Origin: Halorussus vallis
Lineage (GTDB): Archaea; Halobacteriota; Halobacteria; Halobacteriales; Haladaptataceae
DNA length: 64,000 nt
Direction of reading: 5' to 3'
Assembly: GCF_024138165.1 (NCBI RefSeq)
Contig: NZ_CP100000.1
Span: 3,100,001 to 3,164,000, forward strand
In this document: one piece after another, positions 23,407-32,115 of the stretch
Layout: each line of letters starts with the position of its first letter
Numbering within the stretch: position 1 is the first letter of the stretch
Notes under the pieces: model-generated
What the model was told of the DNA's origin: nothing
The model's input: the letters and a program-made list of their open reading frames with translations, nothing else
Databases searched by the model: none
Position numbers and translations under genes: made by a program

Positions 23407-25284
23407 TCACGACGCCGCGAGGAAGAAGATGAGCACGCTCACCGCCATCGCGGCCAGCACGACCGCCGCCGCGAGCGCCCCGCCCAGCGCGATGACCGCG
23501 TTGGCGTGGCTCGCCAGCGTCTCGGTGCGGTCGTTGCCGAACACCGTGACGTCCGCGCGCTCGGTCGCCATCCCGGCCGCGACCGGTTCGAGGTCGGCCG
23601 CCGCCTCGTCGGCGAGTTGTCGAATCAGGTCGAGCAGTTCGTCGTGGTCGATGGCCTCGCCGACCTGGTTCGACGCCTCGACCTGGTTGACGATGTGGGT
23701 GTCGGTGGTCATCACCTCCGCCTCGTCGGACGGCAGCGCCGCGACGATGCGGTCGCGGAGGCCGGGTTCCATGTTGTTACCGTCGACCAGTACGTAGGTG
23801 GTGGTCGTCCCGCCGGCTTCGAGCACCGCCACGCGGACGCCGAGCGGGCCGATGCCGTCGACCGGGTCCCAGTCCGTCTCGTCCCACGCGACGCCCATCC
23901 GGAGCGGTCCCTGGTCGGTGGCCGCCAGCGCCTCGCCCGCTCCGGCGGCGGCCTGCATCATCTCGAACGAGCGCTCGCTGCCCGGGTAGACGTGGCCGAG
24001 GTCCGGCCCCGACAGGCCGTCGTTGCAGTTGTGGGCGTCGACGAGCATCACGTCCTCGACGCCCGCCGAACGCGCTTCCGCCGCGGCCGAGAGGCCGACG
24101 GCGTACTCGACGTCGTCGGCGAACTCCGGCGAGTAGGTCGCGACCAGCAGTGCGTCGCCGCCGAACGCCTGGCCGAGCATCTTCGCGTCGCCCTCCTGGA
24201 CCCGGACGCTCGGGGTCGCGGTGTCGGTGAACTCGATGCGGTCGTAGGCCTCGCAGGCGGTTTCGATGATGGTGTCGACCTCGCGCTCGGTGACGAGGTT
24301 GAAGTCGTGGCCCGCGGTGGCGTGGGGCGGGAACGCCAGCCCCTCGGCCGCGGCGGCGACCCGCCGCGGGAGGTTGCCGCCGCCGATTTCGCCCATCGGA
24401 CCGGGGTGAATCATCGGCAGGACGAACCGGGCCTTCTCGGTGCCGTCCTCACGTTCGAAGGAGAGGACCGTCACGGGCACCACGGCCTCCTCGCCGATCT
24501 TCTCGAAGAAGTCCTCGAGTTCGCGGGTGCCCTCGGCGATGTGGCCGATGAACCCCCGGAGGAAGTCGAGCATGCTGACGCCCAGACCCTTCTTCCACGG
24601 CCGGTCGATGAAGCGGACGAACGTCCAGACCGCGAGTCCGTAGATGGCGCACATCACCGCCAGCAGGGCGAAGTCGACCGGGACGATGGCGCCGAGTTCC
24701 GAGGGGGCCTCGTCGGCCCGGTTCAACACGAGGTCGACGAACAGTCGGACGACCGGGCCGCCGCCGATTTCGAGGTACTGCATGGTCCCGCTGTAGATGA
24801 AAAACAGCAGGGCGGCCGTGCCGGTCTGGATGCTGGCGGGCACCGCCGCTATCAGCAGTGACCGCCGGGAAACCGCCATCACGACCAGCAGGCGGAGCGC
24901 GAACACCGACGCCAGGCCGACGATGAGCGCGTCGAAGACGAACTGCTGGCCGAGGCGGGCCGAGGCCAGCGCGATGGCTCCCGCGCCGGTCATGATGGCG
25001 ACGATGAGACCCTCGCAGGTCAGCGCCAGCAGCGACGACCGGTTGTAGGTGAGTTGACCGCCGAGCCACCGGTCGACGGGCGTGGTCAGCAGGCTGGCGA
25101 CGACGGTGGGGACGCCGATGAAGAAGACGCCCTGCCAGGCGTCCTCCAGCACGAAGCGGGAGTCGAACGCACCGACCCCCGCGACGGCGGCGATGAGGAG
25201 GGCGAATCCGACGCTGGCGTACCACCGCGGCGCGCGGAAGATGTACCGCGACAGGCTCGCCAGGTCGCCCTGCGTCGCTGTCAT
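23407..25284 (-). CDS. DUF2070 family membrane protein
   Basis: 625 residues. The N-terminal 220 residues hold about seven hydrophobic helices (ASVGFALLIAAVAGVGAF; LVVMAVSRRSLLIAAV). A large soluble domain follows (VPVTVLSFEREDGTEKARFVL, HPGPMGEIGGGNLPRR, VDAHNCNDGLSGPDLGHVYP), rich in conserved His, Asp and Gly and probably metal-dependent, and one last helix anchors the C-terminus (ALGGALAAAVVLAAMAVSVL). This is the archaeal DUF2070 layout. The HPGP and DAHN motifs suggest a hydrolase, not shown. Monocistronic. Confidence 0.85.
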   Translation of the reverse strand: MTATQGDLASLSRYIFRAPRWYASVGFALLIAAVAGVGAFDSRFVLEDAWQGVFFIGVPTVVASLLTTPVDRWLGGQLTYNRSSLLALTCEGLIVAIMTGAGAIALASARLGQQFVFDALIVGLASVFALRLLVVMAVSRRSLLIAAVPASIQTGTAALLFFIYSGTMQYLEIGGGPVVRLFVDLVLNRADEAPSELGAIVPVDFALLAVMCAIYGLAVWTFVRFIDRPWKKGLGVSMLDFLRGFIGHIAEGTRELEDFFEKIGEEAVVPVTVLSFEREDGTEKARFVLPMIHPGPMGEIGGGNLPRRVAAAAEGLAFPPHATAGHDFNLVTEREVDTIIETACEAYDRIEFTDTATPSVRVQEGDAKMLGQAFGGDALLVATYSPEFADDVEYAVGLSAAAEARSAGVEDVMLVDAHNCNDGLSGPDLGHVYPGSERSFEMMQAAAGAGEALAATDQGPLRMGVAWDETDWDPVDGIGPLGVRVAVLEAGGTTTTYVLVDGNNMEPGLRDRIVAALPSDEAEVMTTDTHIVNQVEASNQVGEAIDHDELLDLIRQLADEAAADLEPVAAGMATERADVTVFGNDRTETLASHANAVIALGGALAAAVVLAAMAVSVLIFFLAAS

Positions 25285-25425
25285 GAGCGAAAGACCACGA
25301 CGGGGAGGGATAAAAGATGCTACTCGGTTTCGGGCGTGACAAACGAACGCGCACTCCGTCGGTGAGATTCGCCATCGGGGAGCGGGAACGTCGGGACGCT
25401 CCCGACCCGGAAACGTTACGCTCGA

Positions 25426-25755
25426 CTACTCGCGGTCGACGTCGGCGTTCGGGTCGAACGCCTCCTCGACGACGAACTGGGTGACGTCGAGGTCGGCGAC
25501 GCCGCCGTCGAGCAGGTCCGGCAGCGCCTCGGCCCACTCCCGGTAGTGTTCGGACGCCTGGTGAGCTTCGAGCGCGGCCTCGTCCTCGTAGCGCTCGAAG
25601 AACCGGACGACGTTCGGGTCACCGACCTCCGTCGTCGCGCGGTAGTCGACGACGCCCGACTCCGCCCGGCTTCTGTCGGCCAGGTCCTCGATCAGTTCGA
25701 GCGCTTCCGAGCGCCGGTCGGGGACTATCGGGACGGCGGCGTGGACGACTATCAT
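25426..25755 (-). CDS. Antibiotic biosynthesis monooxygenase (ABM) domain protein
   Basis: Start taken at ATG 25755 (MIVVHAAVPIVPDRRSEALE). 109 residues with the dimeric ferredoxin-like ABM fold: VVDYRATTEVGDPNVVRFFE, then YEDEAALEAHQASEHYREWA. Members act as cofactor-free quinol monooxygenases or heme-degrading enzymes, many without known substrate. Lies between DUF2070 and guaA, all on the minus strand but with gaps. Confidence 0.8.
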   Translation of the reverse strand: MIVVHAAVPIVPDRRSEALELIEDLADRSRAESGVVDYRATTEVGDPNVVRFFERYEDEAALEAHQASEHYREWAEALPDLLDGGVADLDVTQFVVEEAFDPNADVDRE

Positions 25756-25841
25756 GGATGCGGTATCGCGGAGACGGAGGAAAAAGTGTACCGGCTGACA
25801 GGAACCTCGGAGGAGAAGACCGCCGGATGGGGAGACCGGGA

Positions 25842-26390
25842 TTACTCGCAGACCTCGACGAAGTTCTCGAAGACCTCTTCGCCGCGCTCGGTGTGGGCGA
25901 CCTCGGGGTGCCACTGGACGCCGTAGAGGTCGCGGTCGGGGTCGCTCATCGCCTCGACGCCGCAGATGTCGCTCTCGGCGGTGCGCTCGAAGCCCGACGG
26001 AACTTCCTTCACCTCGTCGGCGTGGCTGGCCCAGACCCGAGTTTCGGGCGCGAGCGAGCCGACCAATGGGTCCTCGTCGTCGAGAATCTCGACGGTCACG
26101 TCGGCGTAGCCGCCGTAGTCGCCCGACCCGACCTCGCCGTCGAGGACGTGGGCGATGGCCTGCATGCCCAGACAGATGCCGAACACCGGCACGTCGAGTT
26201 CGAGGTAGTCGGCGCAGTTGCCGATGTCGTCCACGTCGGGGCCGCCCGAGAGGACGATGCCGTCGGCGTCTAACTCTTCGGCGGGAGTCGTGTTGTCGAC
26301 GATGTCGGTGTCGACGCCCATGTCCCGCAGGGTTCGGTGTTCGAGGTGGGTGAACTGCCCGTGGTTGTCGACCACGACGATGCGCGTCAT
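25842..26390 (-). CDS. guaAa: GMP synthase, glutamine amidotransferase subunit
   Basis: Start at ATG 26390 (MTRIVVVDNHGQFTHLEHRT), 182 residues. It is a class I glutamine amidotransferase alone: nucleophile Cys73 in GICLGMQ, and His161/Glu163 in QWHPEV. Archaea split GMP synthetase into this subunit and a separate ATP-pyrophosphatase/dimerisation subunit, which is not in this window. It makes ammonia for XMP to GMP conversion. The 54-base palindrome lies about 75 bases upstream of its start. Confidence 0.93.
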   Translation of the reverse strand: MTRIVVVDNHGQFTHLEHRTLRDMGVDTDIVDNTTPAEELDADGIVLSGGPDVDDIGNCADYLELDVPVFGICLGMQAIAHVLDGEVGSGDYGGYADVTVEILDDEDPLVGSLAPETRVWASHADEVKEVPSGFERTAESDICGVEAMSDPDRDLYGVQWHPEVAHTERGEEVFENFVEVCE

Positions 26391-26465
26391 TGGCGAGAAG
26401 TAGCCGGTAAGCCTACAAAAGGCGTTCGAAGACGAGGAATCGTCGCCCGGACGCCGGCGTTCCGA

Positions 26466-26519
26466 ACTCGCTCGCGGGGTGACCGACGCGCCGACGCGTC
26501 GGTCACCCCGCGAGCGAGT
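26466..26519. repeat. 54-nt perfect inverted repeat (25-bp arms, 4-nt loop) between VOC and guaAa
   Basis: Left arm 26466-26490 begins ACTCGCTCGCGGGGTGACC; the right arm 26495-26519 is its exact complement; loop CCGA. The right part covers the VOC stop codon (26503-26505) and its last codons. On the minus strand this hairpin would form at the very end of the VOC message, upstream of guaAa. It is the longest perfect inverted repeat noticed in the window. Confidence 0.9.
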
Positions 26520-26964
26520 CTGGGTCGAACGATTCGGTGCGCGCCTCGAACGGCGGTTCGTCGCCGCCGACGAGGGCGTCGAGGTACGTGCCGAGTCCGT
26601 CGTCGCTGTCGCGGGCGTCGAGGTACACCTCCAGTTCGTTGCCGTCGGGGTCCGGGAAGTAGAGCGCCTTGCTGATGCCATGGTCGACCGGCGCCGCCTC
26701 GACGCCGCGTTCGCCGCACGCCCGGTAGATTGTCACCAGCGCGTCGGCGTCGGGGACTTCGACCGCGATTCGGCAGGGGGTCGCCTCGGCGTCCTCCTGG
26801 AGGACGACGTCGTGGTGGCGACTGCCCCACGTCAGGGCGGCGTAACCGTCGTACCGCTCCCGGACGTCGAGTCCGAGGACGGCGGCGTAGAACTCGACCG
26901 ACCGGTCGGCGTCCGAAACCGCGGCGTGGACGTGGCCAACCGACGGTCGCTTCGGCGAACTCAT
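26503..26964 (-). CDS. VOC family protein (catechol-dioxygenase/glyoxalase-like)
   Basis: 153 residues. VGHVHAAVSDADRSVEFYAA carries the first metal His, SRHHDVVLQED the second, and ALYFPDPDGNELEVYLDARD the metal Glu; the order fits a type I extradiol-dioxygenase half or fosfomycin-resistance-like protein. It should bind Fe(II) or Mn(II). The C-terminus (RTESFDPDSLAG) is encoded by the palindrome described separately. Substrate unknown. Confidence 0.82.
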   Translation of the reverse strand: MSSPKRPSVGHVHAAVSDADRSVEFYAAVLGLDVRERYDGYAALTWGSRHHDVVLQEDAEATPCRIAVEVPDADALVTIYRACGERGVEAAPVDHGISKALYFPDPDGNELEVYLDARDSDDGLGTYLDALVGGDEPPFEARTESFDPDSLAG

Positions 26965-27018
26965 ACGTCCCGTCGGCGGTACGGTGATAAAAATCGGTCG
27001 CTCGTCGCCCGCCCGCTC

Positions 27019-27720
27019 TCACCCGTCGGAGTTCGGGTCGGCCGGCGCGCTCGCACCTCCGAGGCCTGGTCGGCCCGCGTTCTCGATGGTGATGCTACCG
27101 TCGGTCCCGTTCCCGACGGTCACGTTGCCGTCGGTCGCGTTCGCGACGGTCCGGTTGAGTCGGTCGAGCACCTCCGGGCTGAAGTAGTCGTTCAGCCCCA
27201 CCGGGAGCGGGTGGACGGTCAGTCGGACGTAACCGTCGCAGGCCCGACCGCCGGAGACGCGGTAGGCGGTTCCGGGTTCGACCCGCTTTTCGGTGTACAT
27301 CCACGTCTGGGCGATGCCGCCGATCTCCTCCTCCGGACCGAACAGCCCGGAGGTGGCGGTCGGGTCGACGACGGCGGCTACCTGGCGACGCCACGTCTCC
27401 GGCGCATCCTCGGCGAAGCAGACCGGCGGCGGTCGCTGGCCCGGCGAGAGGTCCTCGCCCGCGACGACGATTCGGTTCGCGTAGTCGGCCTCGAGGAGTT
27501 CGTTCTCCGGCACGATCATCTGGAAGTAGTCGAGCGCCGGGTTCTCCTGTCCCTGCGCGCCCGCACCCGCCGACCGGTCGGCGGGCGCGGACCGTTTCGG
27601 GTCGGCCAACTCGTCGGCTTCGGCGTCATTGACGCCGAAGCCGACCCCGAACAGTCCGACCGAAGCGGTCGCGCGCTGGAGGAACGCCCGCCTGTCGAGT
27701 GAACCTCGTTCGTCGTTCAT
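27019..27720 (-). CDS. Tat-exported haloarchaeal protein, unknown function
   Basis: 233 residues. The N-terminus LDRRAFLQRATASVGLFGVG is a twin-arginine signal with a short hydrophobic core, the main export route in haloarchaea. The mature part has CFAEDAPETWRRQV and GGRACDGYVRLTVHP, whose two Cys may pair outside the cell. The end has several N-x-T sites (NRTVANATDGNVTVGNGT) suitable for N-glycosylation. No known domain. Stands alone. Confidence 0.65.
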   Translation of the reverse strand: MNDERGSLDRRAFLQRATASVGLFGVGFGVNDAEADELADPKRSAPADRSAGAGAQGQENPALDYFQMIVPENELLEADYANRIVVAGEDLSPGQRPPPVCFAEDAPETWRRQVAAVVDPTATSGLFGPEEEIGGIAQTWMYTEKRVEPGTAYRVSGGRACDGYVRLTVHPLPVGLNDYFSPEVLDRLNRTVANATDGNVTVGNGTDGSITIENAGRPGLGGASAPADPNSDG

Positions 27721-27786
27721 GGCACAGGTTCCACGGGAGTCTCGGCAATAAGTCGTGGGGCGGCCGGCGGTTCGAGGGCGGTTGCC

Positions 27787-28320
27787 TTACTCCCCGCGGT
27801 CGAGGTCGTAGCGCTCGGCGGCCGACTCGAACGTCGCCTCCGACTGCTCGCGCGACCGGCGGCCCTCCTTCTCGGCGAGGGCTTCCGGGTCGGGGCCGAC
27901 GTCGTCGTCGATGCGCGCCCACGACTTGTGGACCTTCGCGTGGCACCACCGACAGAGGAAGACGGTTATCTCGTGGCTCAGGGTTTCGCCCTCGCCCGCG
28001 TACGAGAGGTGGTGCTCTTCGAGCAGGGGCCGCTCGTCGGAGTGGGCCATCCGGCGCTCTTCGAGGCCGCACCGGACGCACTCGCGGGCGCGGTTCTGAC
28101 ACCGGTAGTGCGGACAGTCCTGCCAGTTCCAGTCCGAATCGGGGTCGGCGGCCGGGCAGTTCAGATCGTCCTCGCGGCGCTCGCGGGCGAACTCGGGGTC
28201 CTGCTGGGGGTGCTCGAAGGCGTATCGACACTTGCCCTCGTCGGTGAGGTGGTCGCAGACCCCCGCGTGGGCGTAGGGGTCGTCCACGCCGACGGAGGTC
28301 CCGGAGGGCGTCTCCTTCAT
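27787..28320 (-). CDS. HNH-like zinc-binding protein (DUF7097 type)
   Basis: 177 residues. An N-terminal Cys/His cluster (HAGVCDHLTDEGKCRYAFEH; DCPHYRCQNRARECVRCGLE) is followed by an HNH-like core, LEEHHLSYAG...EITVFLCRWCHAKVHKSWAR, where the paired Cys would hold structural zinc and EHH/H the catalytic metal. The family is common in halophiles and uncharacterised. Nuclease activity is plausible but not demonstrated. The C-terminus is charged and helical. Confidence 0.7.
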   Translation of the reverse strand: MKETPSGTSVGVDDPYAHAGVCDHLTDEGKCRYAFEHPQQDPEFARERREDDLNCPAADPDSDWNWQDCPHYRCQNRARECVRCGLEERRMAHSDERPLLEEHHLSYAGEGETLSHEITVFLCRWCHAKVHKSWARIDDDVGPDPEALAEKEGRRSREQSEATFESAAERYDLDRGE

Positions 28321-28405
28321 GCGTTCGTCACCCTCTCGGTCGCCATCGGATAAAAACGTACGGCAGTGGCCGTCGGCTTCCGGCCGCGGTCGGCGAGCGC
28401 GGGAA

Positions 28406-29698
28406 CTACCGCGCGTCCTCGGCGAACTCGTCGGTCGACACGACGACCTCGTCGTCGGTGATGCGGGTGATTCGGTCCTCGCGGAGTCGGTAGTACTCGT
28501 CGTCCTCGTCGGCGCCGAGTCGCGACATTATCTTCTCGGCGATGCTCGGGTGCGGGTCGACGAAGGCGACGCCGTCGCTGACGTCCATCACTTCGCCGAC
28601 TTTGTCGCCGCTGGCGTCGACGACCGGCTTGCCCTCGTCGTCTTCCGTCGGCATGAACCGCACCTCCTCGTCGTCGGTTTCGAGGTCCGTATCGGCCTCG
28701 ACCGCGGCGGCGTCGCGCTCGACCAGGCCGGATTCGACGGTCCGCTCGCTCGTCGTCTCGCGGTCGAGGAGTTCGCCGTCGACGACTTCGGTCGTGAGAC
28801 GGCTTCGCTCGGTTATCTCGCGCTCGGATAGCCGGCGGGCGGTGAGGTACGTGGTGAGCGTGTCGTCTCCCGTGAACTCGCTCTCGATGTCGTACGTCTC
28901 GGTGTCGACGACCTCGCCCTCGCTCACGTCGGCGTCCACGTCGATGACGTCGCCCGAGAGCAGTTGGCGGTGGACGGCGTCGGCGTCGATGTCGACGTCG
29001 ACGTCTCGGCCCTCGACCTCTTCGGTCCCGGTGACGTTGACGTCGGTGACGTCGGTTCGGACCGTGTAGCGGTCGAGTTGCTCGATGGTGGCCTTCCAGT
29101 CCTCCTGAACTTCGACGGTGACGTCGAACGGGTGCTCGTCGTAGTTTCCGGCGAGGCCGGTCGTCTCGTCGTCGGCGAGGAATCGCTCGGTTCCGTACGC
29201 GCCCACGTAGTCGAAGTCCGTGTCCTCGGCGGTGACGTCGCACGTCTGGCACTCCCGACCGAGCAACTCGATGTCGACCACGTTTCGCTCGACGGTTTCG
29301 CGGTCGACGACCTCGCTTTCGACGGTGGCCTCCTCGACGATCGTCTCTTCGATCACCGTCGTCTCGGTGACGGTGCCGGTTATCGTCTCGCCCTCTATCA
29401 GCTGCCGTTCGGCCTCTTCGCGGTCGAGGTCGTCGGATTCGACGCGTTCGAGCGCGGCGCTCCGGTCGGTCATCTCGAACGGTTCGCGGTCCTCCGTCTC
29501 GCCGTAGTACGCGACGACGCGGTCCTCATCGTCGACTTCGCGGTGGAACGTGTCCCAGTCGAGGCGCTCGTGGTCGGTCGTCACGTCGCGCTCGCGGACG
29601 AGCCGTATCTCCCCGCCCTCGCGGACGGGTACGGCGTCGTGTTCGTCGGCCCACGTCTCGATGTCGTCGCGGTCGCTCGTGATTCTCGGTTGTGCCAT
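28406..29698 (-). CDS. Large acidic repeat protein with PRC-barrel-like end
   Basis: 430 residues, extremely rich in Glu, Asp, Thr and Val. The middle is built on repeated strand-turn units around E-T-V-x-x (ETITGTVTETTVIEETIVEE; ERTVESGLVERDAAAVEADT). Near residue 365 KPVVDASGDKVGEVMDVSDG and VAFVDPHPSIAEK form a PRC-barrel-like segment. One CxxC (GRECQTCDV) is present. Similar proteins are seen in haloarchaea near SPW and stress genes. It is divergent from the SPW gene. Function unknown. Confidence 0.65.
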   Translation of the reverse strand: MAQPRITSDRDDIETWADEHDAVPVREGGEIRLVRERDVTTDHERLDWDTFHREVDDEDRVVAYYGETEDREPFEMTDRSAALERVESDDLDREEAERQLIEGETITGTVTETTVIEETIVEEATVESEVVDRETVERNVVDIELLGRECQTCDVTAEDTDFDYVGAYGTERFLADDETTGLAGNYDEHPFDVTVEVQEDWKATIEQLDRYTVRTDVTDVNVTGTEEVEGRDVDVDIDADAVHRQLLSGDVIDVDADVSEGEVVDTETYDIESEFTGDDTLTTYLTARRLSEREITERSRLTTEVVDGELLDRETTSERTVESGLVERDAAAVEADTDLETDDEEVRFMPTEDDEGKPVVDASGDKVGEVMDVSDGVAFVDPHPSIAEKIMSRLGADEDDEYYRLREDRITRITDDEVVVSTDEFAEDAR

Positions 29699-29832
29699 CG
29701 TGAATCCCCCGTTCGAGACATTGGTGGTCCTACGGAGTTAAGTAGAATGGCCGCCTCGACGGTCGTATCACCGTTCTACGGGCCACCAGCCTCTTTTGGC
29801 TGAGGTCCGTACGGCTCTTCGGGGGAGAGATA

Positions 29833-30300
29833 ATGAGCAACCGCGACACGGACGCCGAGTACGACATGGAACGGGACGTGGACGCCGACATGGACCCGAA
29901 CCCGTACGAACGCGGAAAGTGGCTCTCGGGTATCATCGCGCTTCTCGGAGTGTGGATGCTCCTCGAAGCGTTCCTGTTCGACATCGTCGCGTCGCAGTTC
30001 TGGAACGACGTCATCGTCGGCGCGCTCCTGCTCGTCGTCGGCGGTTACAACTACTCCCGTCGGGGAAGCGACAAGGTCGGAAGCGTCGCTGCCGCGGCGA
30101 TCGCCGCGCTGGCCGGTCTGTGGCTCGTGGCGGCGCCGTTCATGTTCGGGTGGGACGGCGGAACGACCGAGGCGGTGAACGCGCTCGCGTTCTGGAACGA
30201 CATCGTCGTCGGCCTCCTCGCGCTGGCCATCGGCGCGTTCAGCGCCTACGCGGCCCACGATCAGAAACAGGACGCCAAGCGACTGGGGCGGGAAGCGTAA
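29833..30300 (+). CDS. SPW-repeat membrane protein
   Basis: 155 residues, four helices arranged as two SPW-type repeats: KWLSGIIALLGVWMLLEAFL / FWNDVIVGALLLVVGGYNYS and GLWLVAAPFMFGWDG / FWNDIVVGLLALAIGAFSAY. The paired W...FWND(I/V)(I/V)VG motif defines the family. The N-terminus is acidic and disordered. Function of the family is unknown. Shares a divergent promoter region with the acidic repeat protein. Confidence 0.82.
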   Translation: MSNRDTDAEYDMERDVDADMDPNPYERGKWLSGIIALLGVWMLLEAFLFDIVASQFWNDVIVGALLLVVGGYNYSRRGSDKVGSVAAAAIAALAGLWLVAAPFMFGWDGGTTEAVNALAFWNDIVVGLLALAIGAFSAYAAHDQKQDAKRLGREA

Positions 30301-30342
30301 CCCGCACGAATCCCGCTCGGTCGCGTCGTCGTTCGAACCGCG

Positions 30343-30588
30343 CTACCACTCGCCGAATTTCTCTCGCCGATAGACGGAAACGTGGTATCGGGTCAGCATC
30401 ACCGAAAACACCACCACGAGCACTCCGAAGAGGCCGATGTAGGCGAGCGGCCCCTCGTGAACGAATCCGTTGAGGAACTGTAACAGCGCGAACACGGGCA
30501 GGCTGAAGGTGTAGACGCCGGTTCGCACCGGGAACTCGCGGGCCATCTCGAAGAACATCGTGCCGTCGTCGGTCGTGCCGTCGTTCAT
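30343..30588 (-). CDS. Small two-helix membrane protein (81 aa)
   Basis: 81 residues: acidic N-terminus, REFPVRTGVYTFSLPVFALL as first helix, LAYIGLFGVLVVVFSVMLTR as second, ending YRREKFGEW. No family recognised. Convergent with the SPW gene. Confidence 0.6.
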   Translation of the reverse strand: MNDGTTDDGTMFFEMAREFPVRTGVYTFSLPVFALLQFLNGFVHEGPLAYIGLFGVLVVVFSVMLTRYHVSVYRREKFGEW

Positions 30589-30736
30589 GGTCCTCGTCTC
30601 CCCGGGTATATCTCGTTCACCGACTTTCGAGGATGGAGTATAGGTTTTTCGGAGGACGGCGACGGAGCGGCGTCGGGGGTCGCGTCGTCTGGACGCGGTG
30701 GGTCCCTCGGTCTAGAGTCGCGCCGTCGGACCGGGG

Positions 30737-31297
30737 TCAGCGAGACGAAACTCCTGGCGGTTCGCGGCCGCCGCGACCGAACAGTCGCTCGGACACGCGT
30801 TCGAGAAAGTGGAGTGTCCTCCGGAGGATTTTCGGTTCGTTGCGGTAGTCGAAACTGCGTTCGTCCAGCCATCGCCGCATCCGTCTGGCCCCGTCCGCCC
30901 GGTCGATGCCGACCCGTCGCGCGTGTTCGACGGGGTGGCGGAGCCAGTTGTACTCGGTGTGGGCGTAGATGTCGACGGTGCCGGACGACCGAGCGCAGAG
31001 GATGACGCGGAGTTGTCGTTCGGCCAGCGTAGAGGGACGGTACGTCCAACTCCCGCTGGGCCGGTTGTCCATCGGCGTCCGGTGGTAGAGGCTGCACGGC
31101 GCCCACGAGAACCCGGCGTCCTGTAGCTTCGCTTCGAGTTCCGAGAGCGAACAGCGGACGGTGCCGGCGTACTCGGTCGGCCGGACGTGGTAGTCGGGTT
31201 GGCCGAGCAACCTGGCGAGTCGATTTATCCACGGGCCGACCGCCTGCCGAACCCGATACGGAATGCCCGGACGTCGGTCGCCGTCGGAGTCGGTCAT
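30737..31297 (-). CDS. Conserved haloarchaeal protein, unknown function
   Basis: 186 residues, basic for this organism. YHVRPTEYAGTVRCSLSELE, then FSWAPCSLYHRTPMDNRPSG, WTYRPSTLAERQLRVILCAR and VDIYAHTEYNWLRHPVEHAR suggest one mixed alpha/beta domain with conserved Trp and His. No motif identifies a reaction. No membrane segment. Separate transcription from its neighbours is likely. Confidence 0.6.
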   Translation of the reverse strand: MTDSDGDRRPGIPYRVRQAVGPWINRLARLLGQPDYHVRPTEYAGTVRCSLSELEAKLQDAGFSWAPCSLYHRTPMDNRPSGSWTYRPSTLAERQLRVILCARSSGTVDIYAHTEYNWLRHPVEHARRVGIDRADGARRMRRWLDERSFDYRNEPKILRRTLHFLERVSERLFGRGGREPPGVSSR

Positions 31298-31389
31298 ACG
31301 ACGACCGTACGAGCGGAATCGCTACCAAAGTGTTGCCCGATAGCCGTTCGATTTCGTCGCCGTGAGGAGTTCGTCCGGAGAAAGCGGAG

Positions 31390-31719
31390 TCAGTCGGCGT
31401 TCGGTGCGGCGGCGTTCGTCGCGTTCGAATCGGCGGGGGCGTTCGAGTCGGCGGGAGCGTCCGAATCGGTCCCGAAGTTGTACGGGTGGGGCGACCGGAG
31501 TGCGGCGATGAGACTCCACATGATGCCTGTGAGCATCGACCCGACCGCCGACATCGTCATGCCGAGCGTGAGGAAGGCCGTGCCGTAGATGAAGCCGATG
31601 GTGGCGGAGGGGAGGGCCGTGCCGAGCGGAACGTTGGCCATCGAGTCTCGGAGGGTCGGGACGAGGACGATTAGCGAGAAGATGCTTCCACAGAGGAAGA
31701 CGGCGTCTTGCCAGATCAT
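31390..31719 (-). CDS. Small membrane protein with Ala/Asp/Ser repeat tail
   Basis: 109 residues. Two helices, QDAVFLCGSIFSLIVLVPTL and TIGFIYGTAFLTLGMTMSAV, separated by a short polar turn (RDSMANVPLGTALPS). The C-terminus is a direct repeat, DAPADSN/APADSN, from a roughly 18-base DNA repeat. A palindrome and TATA-like box lie about 75-100 bases upstream. Unknown function. Confidence 0.6.
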   Translation of the reverse strand: MIWQDAVFLCGSIFSLIVLVPTLRDSMANVPLGTALPSATIGFIYGTAFLTLGMTMSAVGSMLTGIMWSLIAALRSPHPYNFGTDSDAPADSNAPADSNATNAAAPNAD

Positions 31720-32115
31720 CGTTCGAACACCTGTGCGGTGGGGGAGTAGGGCGGGATTTCGTTCATCGACGTATCGTAGCGGACCCGTTCATAAAAAGTT
31801 TACTCACTACCGAGTAAACAATTCGTTACAGTTCAGCCCGATAACAGTCCCCACGGTTCAAGCACTCACGAACGCCGCGCCTCCGTTCCGTCTTCCGCCC
31901 GTATTTCGCCGTTACGCCGGCCGTTCGGCCCGGTGCGCTCGCGGACCGAAAATCCGAGCGAGCGACCGCACGTGGTCGATTCGAGCCGAGTTATGGCCCC
32001 CATTCCCGTCGGTGCGGACACGGTTTCGACCCTCCCGGAGCGTTCGACGGGCGACGGCGCGAGGCGAACCGGGGCGACGGAAACGCTTTTGTCACCGCCG
32101 CGAACACTGGCGGCC
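31720..32115. other. Regulatory interval between divergent genes
   Basis: 396 bases. It holds an AT-rich promoter-like patch (ATAAAAAG, 31791-31798) next to a perfect inverted repeat at 31798-31819. The rest (31830-32110) is open in several frames but has no convincing gene; the long frame entering the DUF192 gene from 31933 is not coding in character. Confidence 0.5.
31798..31819. promoter_or_regulatory. Perfect 8-bp inverted repeat, candidate operator
   Basis: GTTTACTC-ACTACC-GAGTAAAC is a 22-base dyad with one helical turn between half-site centres. On the minus strand it lies directly upstream of a TATA-like TTTTTATG, i.e. in the BRE/activator region of the small membrane protein gene. 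A winged-helix dimer is the likely binder; which one is unknown. Confidence 0.5.
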
